A stretch of 64,000 bases of DNA from the NCBI RefSeq assembly GCF_036013975.1, contig NZ_CP107904.1, forward strand, positions 7,907,001-7,971,000, read 5' to 3'. Below are positions 18,054 to 26,547 of this stretch, piece after piece; position 1 is the first letter of the stretch; every line of letters starts with the position of its first letter. Source of the DNA: Kitasatospora sp. NBC_00458 (GTDB lineage: Bacteria; Actinomycetota; Actinomycetes; Streptomycetales; Streptomycetaceae). Below the pieces are notes generated by a model. It was not told where the DNA came from and did not search any database. It saw only the letters and a program-made list of their open reading frames with translations. The translations under genes and the position numbers were made by a program.

Positions 18054-19277
18054 TCAGAAGGCCGGGACCGGCGGCTTCTCGTCGGCGCGGAGCCCGCCGC
18101 CGAGGCCGTCGCCGGGCCCGCCGCCGAGCTGGGCGCCGTCCGGACCGAGGCGGGCGAAGCGGGTGATCAGCGTCCAGTTGGTCACCGCGAGGGCGGCGAA
18201 GAGGGCGATGAACACCGTGCAGGACACCAGCAGGGATCCCCGGCCGACCTTCGAGAGCGCGTCCTCGACGGTCAACTCCCCGTAGACGAGCCATGGCTGG
18301 CGCCCCATCTCGCGCACCACCCAGCCGCCGACGGAGGCGATGAAGGGCAGCGGGATCATCGCGGTCATGGAGTAGGCGAGCCAGCGTTTGCGCACCAGCA
18401 CGTCCTTCAGCAGCAGGAAGGCGGCGACGAACGTGATGGTCGACACCGTGTTGCCGAGGATCGTCATGAGGTCCATGGAGTTCTTCACCCAGCCGCCGCC
18501 GTCCAGCAGGGCTGCCTTCGTCGGCTGGGTCCGCTCGATCACGGGCAGCTGCAGGTTGCCGACGATGATGACGAAGAACGAGGACAGCATGCCCACCCAG
18601 ACGCCCAGCCGCAGCGAGCTGCGGAACAGCGCGGTCTCCCGGGTGCCCTTGGCGAAGTGCCAGGCGCTGATGCCGGCGACGAACACGCCGCCGGTGGTGA
18701 GCGCGGCGAGCGCGATGTGCGCGAGGGCCACCAGGGCGTTGGGGTTGGTCAGCAGCGCGCCGAAGTCGGTCAGGTGGGCGACGCCGTCGCGCACCTCGTA
18801 GCCGACCGGGTGCTGGAGGAAGCCGTTGGCGATCAGGATCCAGAACGCCGAGGCGTACGCGGTGAGGGCGACCAGCCAGATCAGCGCGACGTGCACGCCG
18901 CGGCGCAGCCGGCCCCAGCCGAAGATCCACATGCCGAGGAAGGTGGACTCGGCGAAGAAGGCGATGAGGGTCTCCAGCGCCAGCGGGGCGCCGAAGACGT
19001 TCCCGGCGAACCTGCTCAGTCCGCTCCAGCTGAGTCCGAACTGGAACTCCATGACGAGGCCGGTCACGATGCCGACCGCGTAGTTGATGACGTAGAGCTG
19101 GCCCCAGAAGCGAGTCATGCGTTCCCGGACCGCGCGGACGGCGGGCTCCCGGGTGTACGCGGCCCGGGTGTGCATGACCGCCACGAGGGGGACCAGCCCC
19201 ATGGTGAGGATCACGAACAGCCAGTGCACGCTGGTGGTGGCCGCGAACTGGAGTCGGGCCAGGTCCGCAGCGCTCAT
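18054..19277 (-). CDS. cydA: Cytochrome bd oxidase subunit I (short Q-loop type)
   Basis: A 407-residue subunit I, shorter than the ~520-residue E. coli protein because the Q-loop insert is missing, as usual in Gram-positive bacteria. Haem ligands expected in the family are present: His18 in TTSVHWLFVI, the later His in the LQHPVGYEV region and the Met in the MGRQPWLVYGE segment (GRQPW is the family hallmark). It oxidises quinol and reduces O2 at low oxygen. ATG 19277 is preceded by GGAAGG; an upstream in-frame start would run through leader hairpins. It is the first gene of cydABDC and divergent from a LysR gene. Confidence 0.95.
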   Translation of the reverse strand: MSAADLARLQFAATTSVHWLFVILTMGLVPLVAVMHTRAAYTREPAVRAVRERMTRFWGQLYVINYAVGIVTGLVMEFQFGLSWSGLSRFAGNVFGAPLALETLIAFFAESTFLGMWIFGWGRLRRGVHVALIWLVALTAYASAFWILIANGFLQHPVGYEVRDGVAHLTDFGALLTNPNALVALAHIALAALTTGGVFVAGISAWHFAKGTRETALFRSSLRLGVWVGMLSSFFVIIVGNLQLPVIERTQPTKAALLDGGGWVKNSMDLMTILGNTVSTITFVAAFLLLKDVLVRKRWLAYSMTAMIPLPFIASVGGWVVREMGRQPWLVYGELTVEDALSKVGRGSLLVSCTVFIALFAALAVTNWTLITRFARLGPDGAQLGGGPGDGLGGGLRADEKPPVPAF

Positions 19278-19363
19278 GATGAGACCTTCCTGGGGGGCGG
19301 TGTGCCTCCGGGTCGGTGGACGGAGGAGGGGAGAGGGCGGCGGGGTCCTCGCCTCGTGGGTAC

Positions 19364-19405
19364 GGGTGGCGGGCGCTCCGCCCGCCACCCGGGGCGACGA
19401 GCCCC
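19364..19405 (-). promoter_or_regulatory. cydA: Two adjacent hairpins in the cydA leader
   Basis: An 11-bp stem (19364-19374 with 19380-19390, 5-nt loop) is followed directly by a 5-bp stem (19391-19395 with 19401-19405). Both lie between the cydA start codon and its likely promoter, so they could be transcribed as part of the 5' leader. Confidence 0.45.
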
Positions 19406-19418
19406 ACCCAGGACGTTA

Positions 19419-19482
19419 GGCGTGAATTGCTCATGCCTTCCAAGACCGGTTTTGCTATGTGGTGATAACACGTCAGGCATGA
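19419..19482. promoter_or_regulatory. Candidate LysR binding sites between cydA and its divergent regulator
   Basis: A dyad GGCGTGA-ATTGC-TCATGCC spans 19419-19437, and a further half-site GGCATGA lies at 19476-19482, 14 bp before the LysR start codon. One strong dyad plus a promoter-proximal half-site is the classic LysR arrangement. Confidence 0.5.
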
Positions 19483-19495
19483 ACAGAGGTGAACC

Positions 19496-20419
19496 GTGGA
19501 TTTGCTGCAGCTGCGCTACTTCCAGGCCGTCGCGCGTATCGAGCACATCAGCCGCGCCGCCGAGGAGCTGAACGTCGCCCAGCCCTCGCTCAGCCGCACC
19601 ATCGCCCGGCTGGAGGCCGAGCTGGGCTCGCCGCTCTTCGACCGGCGGGGCCGGCGGATCCGGCTCAACCAGTACGGTGCGGTGTTCCTGCGCCACGTCG
19701 ACCGGGCGCTGAGCGAGCTCGACGACGGGCGCCGGGCGCTGCGCGAGGCCCGGGAGACCGGGCTCGGCCGGGTCGGCGTCGCCTCCGAGACACTGCTGAC
19801 CATCACCCATCTGATGGGCGGCTTCCGGACCGCCTTCCCGGGCGCCGAGGTGCGGCTCTTCCAGTCGACCGTGGACGAGATGGACCGCCAACTACGCGCC
19901 GGGGAGGTGGACTTCTGCATGGCCTCGCAGCCGCTGGCCGGTTCGGACCTGGAGTCCGTCGAGCTGCTGCGCGAGGAGGTGCTGCTGGCCGTCCCGCGCG
20001 GGCACCGGCTGGACGGCCGGGAGAGCGTGACGATCGCCGAGATCGCCGAGGAGCCGTTCGTCACCACCCGCCGGGGCCACTGGCAACGCGCCCTGCTGGA
20101 CCGGCTGTTCGCCGCCGAGGGGCTCACCCCGCGGCTGTCCTGCGAGAGCGACGAGCCGGGGGCGAGCCAGGACATGATCAGCAGTGGTCTGGGAATAGGC
20201 CTCATCCCGGCGATGTCCCGGCTGGCCGGCACCGACACCCATGTCCCGGTGGCCTGGGTGCGGATGGCGGCGCCGAACTGCCACCGGGTGCTGAACCTGG
20301 TGTGGCACCGGGCCGCCTACCATTCCGAAGCGGCCCGCCACTTCCGGGAGTTCACCGTCAGCAGGCCGCTCATGACGCACCGCCGACCGGGCCCCGGCCG
20401 AGCCGCCGGCGGGAACTAG
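19496..20419 (+). CDS. LysR-family transcriptional regulator divergent from cydABDC
   Basis: A 307-residue LysR-type regulator starting at GTG. The winged HTH is at residues 1-60 (LLQLRYFQAVARIEHISRAA, EELNVAQPSLSRTIARLEAE). A periplasmic-binding-like effector domain spans about 90-290 (RVGVASETLLTITHLMGGFR). The GTG start gives the family's canonical opening. By arrangement it probably controls the divergent cydA operon and itself; the effector is not known. The tail beyond residue 290 is Arg/Pro-rich. Confidence 0.9.
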   Translation: MDLLQLRYFQAVARIEHISRAAEELNVAQPSLSRTIARLEAELGSPLFDRRGRRIRLNQYGAVFLRHVDRALSELDDGRRALREARETGLGRVGVASETLLTITHLMGGFRTAFPGAEVRLFQSTVDEMDRQLRAGEVDFCMASQPLAGSDLESVELLREEVLLAVPRGHRLDGRESVTIAEIAEEPFVTTRRGHWQRALLDRLFAAEGLTPRLSCESDEPGASQDMISSGLGIGLIPAMSRLAGTDTHVPVAWVRMAAPNCHRVLNLVWHRAAYHSEAARHFREFTVSRPLMTHRRPGPGRAAGGN

Positions 20420-20430
20420 GGCGTGCGGGT

Positions 20431-20600
20431 GACGGATGCCGGCGCCGTGGGAGCCCGAGTCGATTCCGGTCTTTCGGGCGTCGACGTCGGCATCCGTCGA
20501 CGGCTGCGGGCGTCGGTGTTCGGTGCCCTCCGGCCGGACGGTAATTCAAGTGACAACGCATCCCAGCCGGTCTACGTTGTGCATCGACGCCTCCCGATGC
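20431..20600 (+). ncRNA. Structured intergenic region: candidate Y-RNA-like RNA for the TROVE protein
   Basis: This region fills most of the 304-bp gap before the TROVE gene. An 11-bp stem (20431-20441 with 20488-20498) encloses an inner 6-bp hairpin (20453-20458 with 20474-20479). Two more hairpins follow: ACAACG/CGTTGT at 20553-20558 with 20575-20580, and GCATCG/CGATGC at 20581-20586 with 20595-20600. Bacterial Ro60 orthologues are often encoded next to their Y RNA, which also has a long closing stem. I see no clear tRNA-like module. It may instead be the LysR terminator plus a structured 5' leader. Confidence 0.3.
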
Positions 20601-20723
20601 GCTGGGTCCTCCGGTTACTTCTCTGACTACCTCACACCGGCACCTGCTTCTGATCACGGGGGGCGTTTTCTCGACGTGCCGTCATCCGGCCTCTTCCGCA
20701 TGCCCGCCAGGGGGACTTCCTGT

Positions 20724-22424
20724 ATGACCCGGTTCAATCGTCAGCGCATCAAAGCCGCCACCAGGGCGGAGATCCGCACCGAGACACCGGAACTCTTCGC
20801 CGCCGGCGCGAGCGGGCAGTTGGCGGTCCGGGGCAGGTGGCCGATCGCCCCGCGGCCGGCGTACGCACATGCGACCGCTCCCGAACCCTCGGCCCTGACC
20901 AGCGCCTGGCCCACCAACCACCAGGGCGGCGCCGGTTGGCAGCGCGACCCGCGTACCGACCTGTTCGTGCTGGCCGTGACGCACTTCTCCGGGCAGCACA
21001 GCTTCTACGAGAGCGCCACCGATCGCGAGGAGCGCTTCACCACGCTGGTCCGCCGCTTCGCTCTGGAGGATCCGCTCTGGACGCTCGGCCTGCTGCGCTG
21101 GCTGCGCGGCGAGGCGCAGATCCGCTCCGCCGCCGTGGCCGGCGCCGTCGAGTTCGCCCGGGCCCGGGCCGAGGCGAAGGCTTCCGGCTACTCCCGGCAG
21201 GCCGTCGACGCGGTACTCCAACGCCCGGACGAGCCGGGTGACTTCCTCGCACTCTGGACGGCCAGGCACGGCCGCCGGCTGCCCCAGCCGGTCCGCCGCG
21301 GCCTCGGCGACGCGGTCCGCCGGCTCTACACCTCGCGCGCCGTGCTGAAGTACGACACGCCGTCACACGCCTTCCGGTTCGCCGACGTACTGGAGCTCAC
21401 CCACCCCGCCCCGGCCCGCGACCGCCCCTGGCAGGGCGAGTTGTTCCGATACGTCCTGGACCGGCGGCACCGCCCGCAGCAGGCCGTACCGCCCTGTGGC
21501 GAATCCGTACTGGCGGCCCGGCAGCGGCTGGCCCTGCTTCCGGTCGCCGAACGCCGGGCCGTGCTCGCCGCCCCCGACGCGGCCGATCGGCTGGCTGCCG
21601 CCGGGATGACCTGGGAGGCGCTCGCGGGCTGGCTGCAGGGTCCGCTGGACGCTGCAGCCTGGGAGGCGGTGATCCCGTCCATGGGGGCGATGGCGCTGGT
21701 ACGCAACCTTCGAAACTTCGACCACGCCTCGATCGACGACGCGTCGGCGGCGCTGGTCGCGGCCCGGATCGCCGATCCGACGCAGGTCGCCCGCTCCCGC
21801 CAGTTCCCGTTCCGCTTCCTCGCCGCGCACCGGGCCGCGCCCGGCCCGCGCTGGGCGGCCGCGCTGGAGGCGGCGCTCGGTCACTCGCTCGCCAACGTCC
21901 CGCGCCTGCCCGGTCGTACGCTGGTTCTGGTGGACCGCTCGGGTTCGATGTTCGGCGTGCCGGAGGGCCGTACCGAACTGACCCGGGCCGATGCTGCGGC
22001 GGTGTTCGGCAGCGCGCTCGCGCTGCGCGCCGAACAGGCCGACCTGGTCGAGTTCGGCACCGGCAGCCTGCCGGTTCAGGTGGCGCCGGACGATTCGCTG
22101 CTCGCCACCGTGGGGCGCTTCCACGACATGGGCGGCACCGACACGGCCGGTGCCGTCGCCCGGCACTTCGACGGCCACCACCGCGTCGTGGTGATCACCG
22201 ACGAGCAGCCCGGCCACTTCGGGCCGCTCGACCCGTTCGCCCCCGTCCCGCCCGACGTCCCGGTCTACACCTGGAACCTGTGCGGCTACCGCACCGGCCA
22301 CGCACCGCCGGCCCCGAAGCGGCACGTCTTCGGTGGCCTGTCCGACGCCGCCTTCCGACTGGTACCGCTGCTTGAGGCGGGCGGGACCGAGCAGTGGCCC
22401 TGGGAACCACCGCCCGTCGGCTGA
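20724..22424 (+). CDS. TROVE domain protein (Ro60/Rsr-like) with C-terminal von Willebrand A fold
   Basis: A 566-residue protein. Residues ~55-385 are an all-helical TROVE (HEAT-repeat ring) domain with family segments TDLFVLAVTHFSGQHSFYES, DPLWTLGLLRWLRGEAQIRS and PSMGAMALVRNLRNFDHASI. Residues ~398-560 are a vWA domain with an intact MIDAS motif, DRSGS at 404-408. Ro60 orthologues bind misfolded RNAs through the ring and Y RNA on its outer face; in Deinococcus, Rsr helps rRNA maturation and stress survival. ATG 20724 follows GGGGGAC; a longer upstream frame covers the structured gap and is rejected. It stands alone and converges on a dehydrogenase. Confidence 0.88.
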   Translation: MTRFNRQRIKAATRAEIRTETPELFAAGASGQLAVRGRWPIAPRPAYAHATAPEPSALTSAWPTNHQGGAGWQRDPRTDLFVLAVTHFSGQHSFYESATDREERFTTLVRRFALEDPLWTLGLLRWLRGEAQIRSAAVAGAVEFARARAEAKASGYSRQAVDAVLQRPDEPGDFLALWTARHGRRLPQPVRRGLGDAVRRLYTSRAVLKYDTPSHAFRFADVLELTHPAPARDRPWQGELFRYVLDRRHRPQQAVPPCGESVLAARQRLALLPVAERRAVLAAPDAADRLAAAGMTWEALAGWLQGPLDAAAWEAVIPSMGAMALVRNLRNFDHASIDDASAALVAARIADPTQVARSRQFPFRFLAAHRAAPGPRWAAALEAALGHSLANVPRLPGRTLVLVDRSGSMFGVPEGRTELTRADAAAVFGSALALRAEQADLVEFGTGSLPVQVAPDDSLLATVGRFHDMGGTDTAGAVARHFDGHHRVVVITDEQPGHFGPLDPFAPVPPDVPVYTWNLCGYRTGHAPPAPKRHVFGGLSDAAFRLVPLLEAGGTEQWPWEPPPVG

Positions 22425-22467
22425 GGCCCCGGCCCTCATGCCCCGCCGGCGCAGTCCGTGCCCGGGG

Positions 22468-23463
22468 TCAGCCGCGCGGGACGAGGGTGTTCCCGCTGCG
22501 GCGTCCGGCGGCGAAGTCGTCGACGTTGCGGACGGTGGCCTCGATGATCTGGCCGACCGCGGTGCGGGTGAAGTAGGCCTGGTGTGAGGTGACCAGCACC
22601 TGGGGGAAGGTGACCAGGCGGGCGAGGGTGTCGTCGGTGATGCCGTGGATCGAGCGGTCGGTGAAGAAGACGCCGGTCTCCTCCTCGTACACGTCCAGGC
22701 CGACGCCGGAGAGCCGGCCGGCCCGCAGCGTCTCGACCAGGGCCGCGCTGTCCACCAGTCCGCCGCGGCTGGAGTTGACCAGGATGGCGTCGTCCTTCAT
22801 CCGGGCCAGCGCGGCGGCGTCGATCAGGTGGTGGGTGGCGGGCAGCAGCGGGACGTGCAGGCTGACCAGGTCGGCGCGGGCGAGGAGTTCGGGGAGTTCG
22901 GTGTAGGTCATGCCGAGGTCGCGGCAGGCGGGGTTCTCCGCGATGTCCCAGCCGAGCAGCTCGGTGCCGAAGCCGTGCGCGATCCGGGCGAAGCACTCGC
23001 CGATCTTGCCGGTGCCGATGACGCCGACGGTCATGCCGTGGATGTCGCGGCCGAGCAGGCCGTCGAGGCGGAAGTCGAACTCGCGCGAGCGGCTCGCGGC
23101 CCGGGTGAGCCGCCGGTTGACGGCGAGGGCCAGTGTCCAGGCGTGCTCGGCCACCGCGTAGGGGCTGTAGAAGGAGACCCGGGCGATGGTCAGGCCCAGC
23201 TCGGCGGCCGCCTCCAGGTCGATGTTGTTGAAGCCGGTGGAGCGCTGCGCGACCAGCCTGGTCCCGCCGGCGGCGAGCAGGGCGAGCGTCTCGGCGTCGA
23301 GTTCGGCGTTGACGCTGCTGCTCACGGCCGGGTGCCCGGCGGCCAGCGGGGCGGTGTCGCGGTTGAGGAACACGTCGAGGCAGCGCAGTTCGTGCCGGTC
23401 CGCGAACGCCTCCTCCAGCAGCGGTCGCTCGTCCGCCTGGACGCCGTACGCGAGGATCTTCAT
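22468..23463 (-). CDS. D-2-hydroxyacid dehydrogenase, D-lactate dehydrogenase-like
   Basis: A 331-residue NAD-dependent D-isomer 2-hydroxyacid dehydrogenase. The split catalytic domain (1-100 and 300-331) surrounds a Rossmann domain whose motif VGVIGTGKIGECFARI lies near residue 145. Catalytic features include NSSRGGLVDSAALVETL and the His in VTSHQAYFT. The RSTGFNNIDL and FYSPYAVAEHA segments match the LdhA (D-lactate dehydrogenase) branch. It would interconvert pyruvate and D-lactate. ATG 23463 follows GGAAGGAAGC. It is convergent with the TROVE gene across 43 bp and divergent from melC1. Confidence 0.9.
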   Translation of the reverse strand: MKILAYGVQADERPLLEEAFADRHELRCLDVFLNRDTAPLAAGHPAVSSSVNAELDAETLALLAAGGTRLVAQRSTGFNNIDLEAAAELGLTIARVSFYSPYAVAEHAWTLALAVNRRLTRAASRSREFDFRLDGLLGRDIHGMTVGVIGTGKIGECFARIAHGFGTELLGWDIAENPACRDLGMTYTELPELLARADLVSLHVPLLPATHHLIDAAALARMKDDAILVNSSRGGLVDSAALVETLRAGRLSGVGLDVYEEETGVFFTDRSIHGITDDTLARLVTFPQVLVTSHQAYFTRTAVGQIIEATVRNVDDFAAGRRSGNTLVPRG

Positions 23464-23782
23464 CGGCTGCTTCCTTCCCGGGTGGTCCTGATCCGGTGGC
23501 CCGGTCCACCGGCCACGCTAGCCGGACGTGACGGGCGTCGCAGCGCGCGGCCCGCCGGTGGAGGCCTGTTCCGGATCGGCGTCCGTTCGGCGGCCGCCGA
23601 AATATGACTGGATTCGTGCGCAACCATTCGTACCCCCGCCGAGTGGCTGTTCCCTAGGTCAAAAAGGCTTGCGAGCATCGAAACAGGGAGTGCGATCAAG
23701 AAATCGCCTCTGATTAACGATTAAACAATCGTTCGTGAACGGTGCCCTAACAACAGTGACGGGCACCTGAGGGGGTATCACC
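23464..23782. other. Divergent promoter region of the dehydrogenase and melC1
   Basis: The gap is 319 bp and unusually AT-rich from about 23590 to 23740. It holds AACGATT-AAAC-AATCGTT at 23716-23733, a 7-bp dyad that may be an operator, and the melC leader hairpin listed separately. No ORF of interest is present. Confidence 0.5.
23741..23767 (+). promoter_or_regulatory. melC1: Inverted repeat just upstream of the melC1 ribosome site
   Basis: GGTGCCC (23741-23747) and GGGCACC (23761-23767) form a 7-bp stem with a 13-nt loop, ending 2 bp before the GAGGGGG ribosome site of melC1. It could be an operator or a leader structure affecting translation. Confidence 0.45.
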
Positions 23783-24193
23783 ATGTCCGAAGAGACCCAT
23801 GCGTCGGAGCTCACCCGCCGCCGGATGCTGCAGGGGGCCGCGGCCGCGCTGACGGTCGCCGCCGGCACCGTCGTGATCGGGGTGGCCGGCCCGGGCGGCT
23901 CGGCGACCGCCGCCGACCCCGGTGCGTCCGACACCTTCGACGAGGTCTTCCAGGGGCGCCGCATCCAGGGCCGTCCGGTCACCGGCGGCGGCCACCAGCA
24001 CGGCGGCGCCGGCACCGGAACCGGCTACGAGGTGCGGATCGACGGCGACGAGCTGCACATGATGCGCAACGCCGACGGCACGTGGATCAGCGTCGTCAAC
24101 CACTACCAGACCTTCGCGACGCCGCGTGCGCTCGCCCGGGCCGCCGTGAGCGACCTCCAGGGCGCCACGCTCGTCCCGATCGTGACCGCCTGA
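23783..24193 (+). CDS. melC1: Tyrosinase copper-chaperone MelC1 (Tat-exported)
   Basis: A 136-residue tyrosinase cofactor. The N-terminus is a twin-arginine signal (TRRRMLQGAAAALTVAAGTV). The mature part has the histidine-rich HQHGG site and the family segment DTFDEVFQGRRIQG, then ELHMMRNADGTWISVVNHYQ, which inserts into the MelC2 active site. MelC1 delivers copper to apotyrosinase and drags it through the Tat system, since MelC2 lacks its own signal. ATG 23783 follows GAGGGGG. It is 48 bp upstream of melC2 in one operon. Confidence 0.93.
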   Translation: MSEETHASELTRRRMLQGAAAALTVAAGTVVIGVAGPGGSATAADPGASDTFDEVFQGRRIQGRPVTGGGHQHGGAGTGTGYEVRIDGDELHMMRNADGTWISVVNHYQTFATPRALARAAVSDLQGATLVPIVTA

Positions 24194-24241
24194 GTTCGTC
24201 CGCCACCCGAACCGCACACCACCACCACCGAGGGGGGACTC

Positions 24242-25069
24242 ATGGCAGTCCGCAAGAACCAGGCGACCCTGACGGCCCAGGAGAAGCGGGCCTTCGTCAA
24301 CGCCGTGATCGCGCTCAAGGCGTCCGGCGGCTACGACCCGTTCGTCACCACCCACAACCAGTTCATCGTCAGCGACGTGGACAACGGCGAGCGGACGGGC
24401 CACCGCTCGCCGTCCTTCCTGCCGTGGCACCGCCAGTACCTGCTCCAGTTCGAGCGGGCGCTGCAGGCCATCGACCCGAGCGTGACCCTCCCGTACTGGG
24501 ACTGGACGGCCGACCGCTCGACCACCTCGTCCCTCTGGGACGCGGACTTCCTGGGCGGCAACGGTCGGAGCGGCGACAACCGGGTGACCACCGGCGCGTT
24601 CGCCTTCTCCACCGGCAACTGGCCGCTCAACGTCAACACCGACTCCCGGACCTACCTGCGGCGCCAGCTCGGCACCGGGGTGGCCCAGCTCCCGACCCGG
24701 GCCGACGCCGAGTCGGTCCTCGCCATCACCACCTACGACGCCGCGCCGTGGAACAGCTCCTCGTCCGGCTTCCGCAACAACCTGGAGGGCTGGCGCGGGG
24801 TCAACCTGCACAACCGGGTGCACGTCTGGGTGGGCGGCCAGATGGCCACCGGCGTGTCGCCCAACGACCCGGTCTTCTGGCTGCACCACTGCTTCGTGGA
24901 CAAGCTCTGGTCGGAGTGGCAGAAGCGCCACCCCTCGGCGACCTACCTGCCGACGGCCGGTACGCCCGACGTGGTCGACCTGAACGAGACCATGAAGCCG
25001 TGGAACAACATCAGGCCGGCCGACCTGCTCGACCACAGCGGCCTGTACACCTACGACACCGGCTTCTGA
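24242..25069 (+). CDS. melC2: Tyrosinase MelC2 (type-3 copper oxidase)
   Basis: A 275-residue tyrosinase. All six copper ligands of the Streptomyces enzyme are at their exact usual positions: His38, His54 and His63 for CuA, and His190, His194 and His216 for CuB. It oxidises tyrosine to DOPA and dopaquinone, giving melanin. There is no signal peptide; export relies on MelC1. ATG 24242 has a GAGGGGGGAC ribosome site. The two genes form a complete melC operon closed by a perfect 36-bp palindrome. Confidence 0.97.
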   Translation: MAVRKNQATLTAQEKRAFVNAVIALKASGGYDPFVTTHNQFIVSDVDNGERTGHRSPSFLPWHRQYLLQFERALQAIDPSVTLPYWDWTADRSTTSSLWDADFLGGNGRSGDNRVTTGAFAFSTGNWPLNVNTDSRTYLRRQLGTGVAQLPTRADAESVLAITTYDAAPWNSSSSGFRNNLEGWRGVNLHNRVHVWVGGQMATGVSPNDPVFWLHHCFVDKLWSEWQKRHPSATYLPTAGTPDVVDLNETMKPWNNIRPADLLDHSGLYTYDTGF

Positions 25070-25105
25070 GCCGCCCCCGGCAGGGCAGCTGCCGGGAACG
25101 GAACG

Positions 25106-25141
25106 GCCCCGGCCCCCGAGTGCGCACTCGGGGGCCGGGGC
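25106..25141. terminator. Perfect 36-bp palindrome terminating melC and pfkA
   Basis: 25106-25123 is exactly complementary to 25124-25141 (18 bp, no separate loop), between the convergent melC2 and pfkA genes. It can fold on either transcript. Confidence 0.85.
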
Positions 25142-25161
25142 ACCGGTCTCGCGCGGAGCGG

Positions 25162-26187
25162 TCAGATGACCGTCTCCGCCTCCAGGTAGCGGTCGGCCGG
25201 GACGGTCTTCAGCTCGGCGACGGCCTCGCCCAGCGGCACCAGGTTGATGTTGGTGCCCTGCAGCGCGGTGATGTGCCCGAACGCGCCCTTGTGCACGGCC
25301 TCGATCGCGTGCCAGCCGAAGCGGGTGGCGAGCACCCGGTCGTAGGCGGTCGGCGTGCCGCCGCGCTGGGTGTGGCCGAGGATGACCGGGCGGGCCTCCT
25401 TGCCGAGCCGGTGCTCCAGCTCGCGGGAGAGCTGCGTGGCGATCCCGGTGAACCGCTCGTGGCCGTAGATGTCCTTGCTGCCCTCCTCCCAGTGCATGGT
25501 GCCGGCCTCGGGCTTGGCGCCCTCGGCGCAGACCACGATGGCGAACTTCTTCTGCCGGTCGAAGCGCTCGCGGACGACGGCGGTGAGCTTGTCGATGTGG
25601 AACGGGCGCTCCGGGACGACGATCGCGTGGGCGCCGGCGGCCATGCCCGCGTTGAGCGCGATCCAGCCGGTGTGCCGGCCCATGACCTCGACCACCATGA
25701 CGCGCTGGTGCGACTCCGCGGTGGTCTTCAGCCGGTCCAGCGCCTCGGTGGCGACCGAGACGGCGGTGTCGAAGCCGAAGGTGACGTCGGTGCAGGCGAT
25801 GTCGTTGTCGATGGTCTTCGGCACGCCCACGATCGGCAGGCCGGCGTCGCTCATCAGCTTGGCGGCCTTCAGGGTGCCCTCGCCGCCGATCGGGATCACC
25901 GCGTCCAGGCCGAGGTCCGCGCAGTACTGCTTGGCGCGCTCGACGCCGTCGCGCAGGTGGCTGGGCTGGACCCGCGAGGAACCGAGGATCGTACCGCCCT
26001 GGGCGAGGATGCCGCTCACCGAGTCGAGGGTCAGGGGACGGTGGTGGCCCTCAAGGAAACCGCGCCAGCCGTCCTCGAACCCGATGATCTCGTCGCCGTG
26101 GTCGACCACCCCCCGGTGGACCACGGATCGGATCACGGCGTTCAGGCCGGGGCAGTCACCGCCGCTGGTCAGCACTCCAATACGCAT
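25162..26187 (-). CDS. pfkA: ATP-dependent 6-phosphofructokinase
   Basis: A 341-residue group III phosphofructokinase. MRIGVLTSGGDCPGLNAVIR opens the protein, PKTIDNDIACTD carries the catalytic Asp, and GGEGT at 101-105 has Gly104. Gly here marks ATP use, whereas pyrophosphate-dependent relatives have Asp. MGRHTGWIAL and HTQRGGTPTAYDR are further family motifs. It phosphorylates fructose 6-phosphate in glycolysis. Streptomycetes usually carry two or three copies; this resembles the ATP-specific type. It converges on melC2. Confidence 0.94.
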   Translation of the reverse strand: MRIGVLTSGGDCPGLNAVIRSVVHRGVVDHGDEIIGFEDGWRGFLEGHHRPLTLDSVSGILAQGGTILGSSRVQPSHLRDGVERAKQYCADLGLDAVIPIGGEGTLKAAKLMSDAGLPIVGVPKTIDNDIACTDVTFGFDTAVSVATEALDRLKTTAESHQRVMVVEVMGRHTGWIALNAGMAAGAHAIVVPERPFHIDKLTAVVRERFDRQKKFAIVVCAEGAKPEAGTMHWEEGSKDIYGHERFTGIATQLSRELEHRLGKEARPVILGHTQRGGTPTAYDRVLATRFGWHAIEAVHKGAFGHITALQGTNINLVPLGEAVAELKTVPADRYLEAETVI

Positions 26188-26547
26188 TGCTTTGCAACTC
26201 CCGAGCAGAACCGAGGAACGGCCGGACTACAGGCTGGGACGACGAACCGCCACCGTAGCGACCGCCTCCCACGCCGGGTCGACGTGGAGGTGGCCGTCGG
26301 GTGAAGGACCGGCCGATCCGGACAGAACATCCGAAACCGGCCGCGAATGTCGAGCATACGGCTCCTGCGTCCGGCCGGGCAGGAGCCGACGCGGGAGCGG
26401 CGCCGTCGGCGCCCCCGCGCGGAAGTGCAGCCTGCTGCCGAGGAGGGTGTGCAGCCGGCGGCCCCATTGTCGTACGTCCGGGCCCGCCTGTGGACCGGGT
26501 GCCCGCATGGCGGGCACCCGGTCCGGGGCGAACGGACCGCGGGCGTA
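26188..26547. other. Intergenic region upstream of pfkA and downstream of gatD
   Basis: The gap is 360 bp with no supported gene. It contains a 10-bp hairpin at 26359-26368 with 26379-26388 and the gatD terminator at 26492-26524. Short frames here are fragments overlapping the pfkA promoter. Confidence 0.5.
26492..26524 (-). terminator. Terminator after murT-gatD
   Basis: A perfect 15-bp stem (26492-26506 with 26510-26524) with a 3-nt loop lies 23 bp beyond the gatD stop. Confidence 0.8.

Noticed and set aside
19440..19480. Rex operator near cydA
   Set aside because: TGTGGTGATAACACG has TGTG and CACG ends but the spacing is one base short and the inner positions do not match the Rex dyad.
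20453..20479. tRNA or tRNA-like T-arm before the TROVE gene (GAGTCGATTCC)
   Set aside because: The surrounding stems do not form a cloverleaf; the T-arm pairing is only three base pairs.
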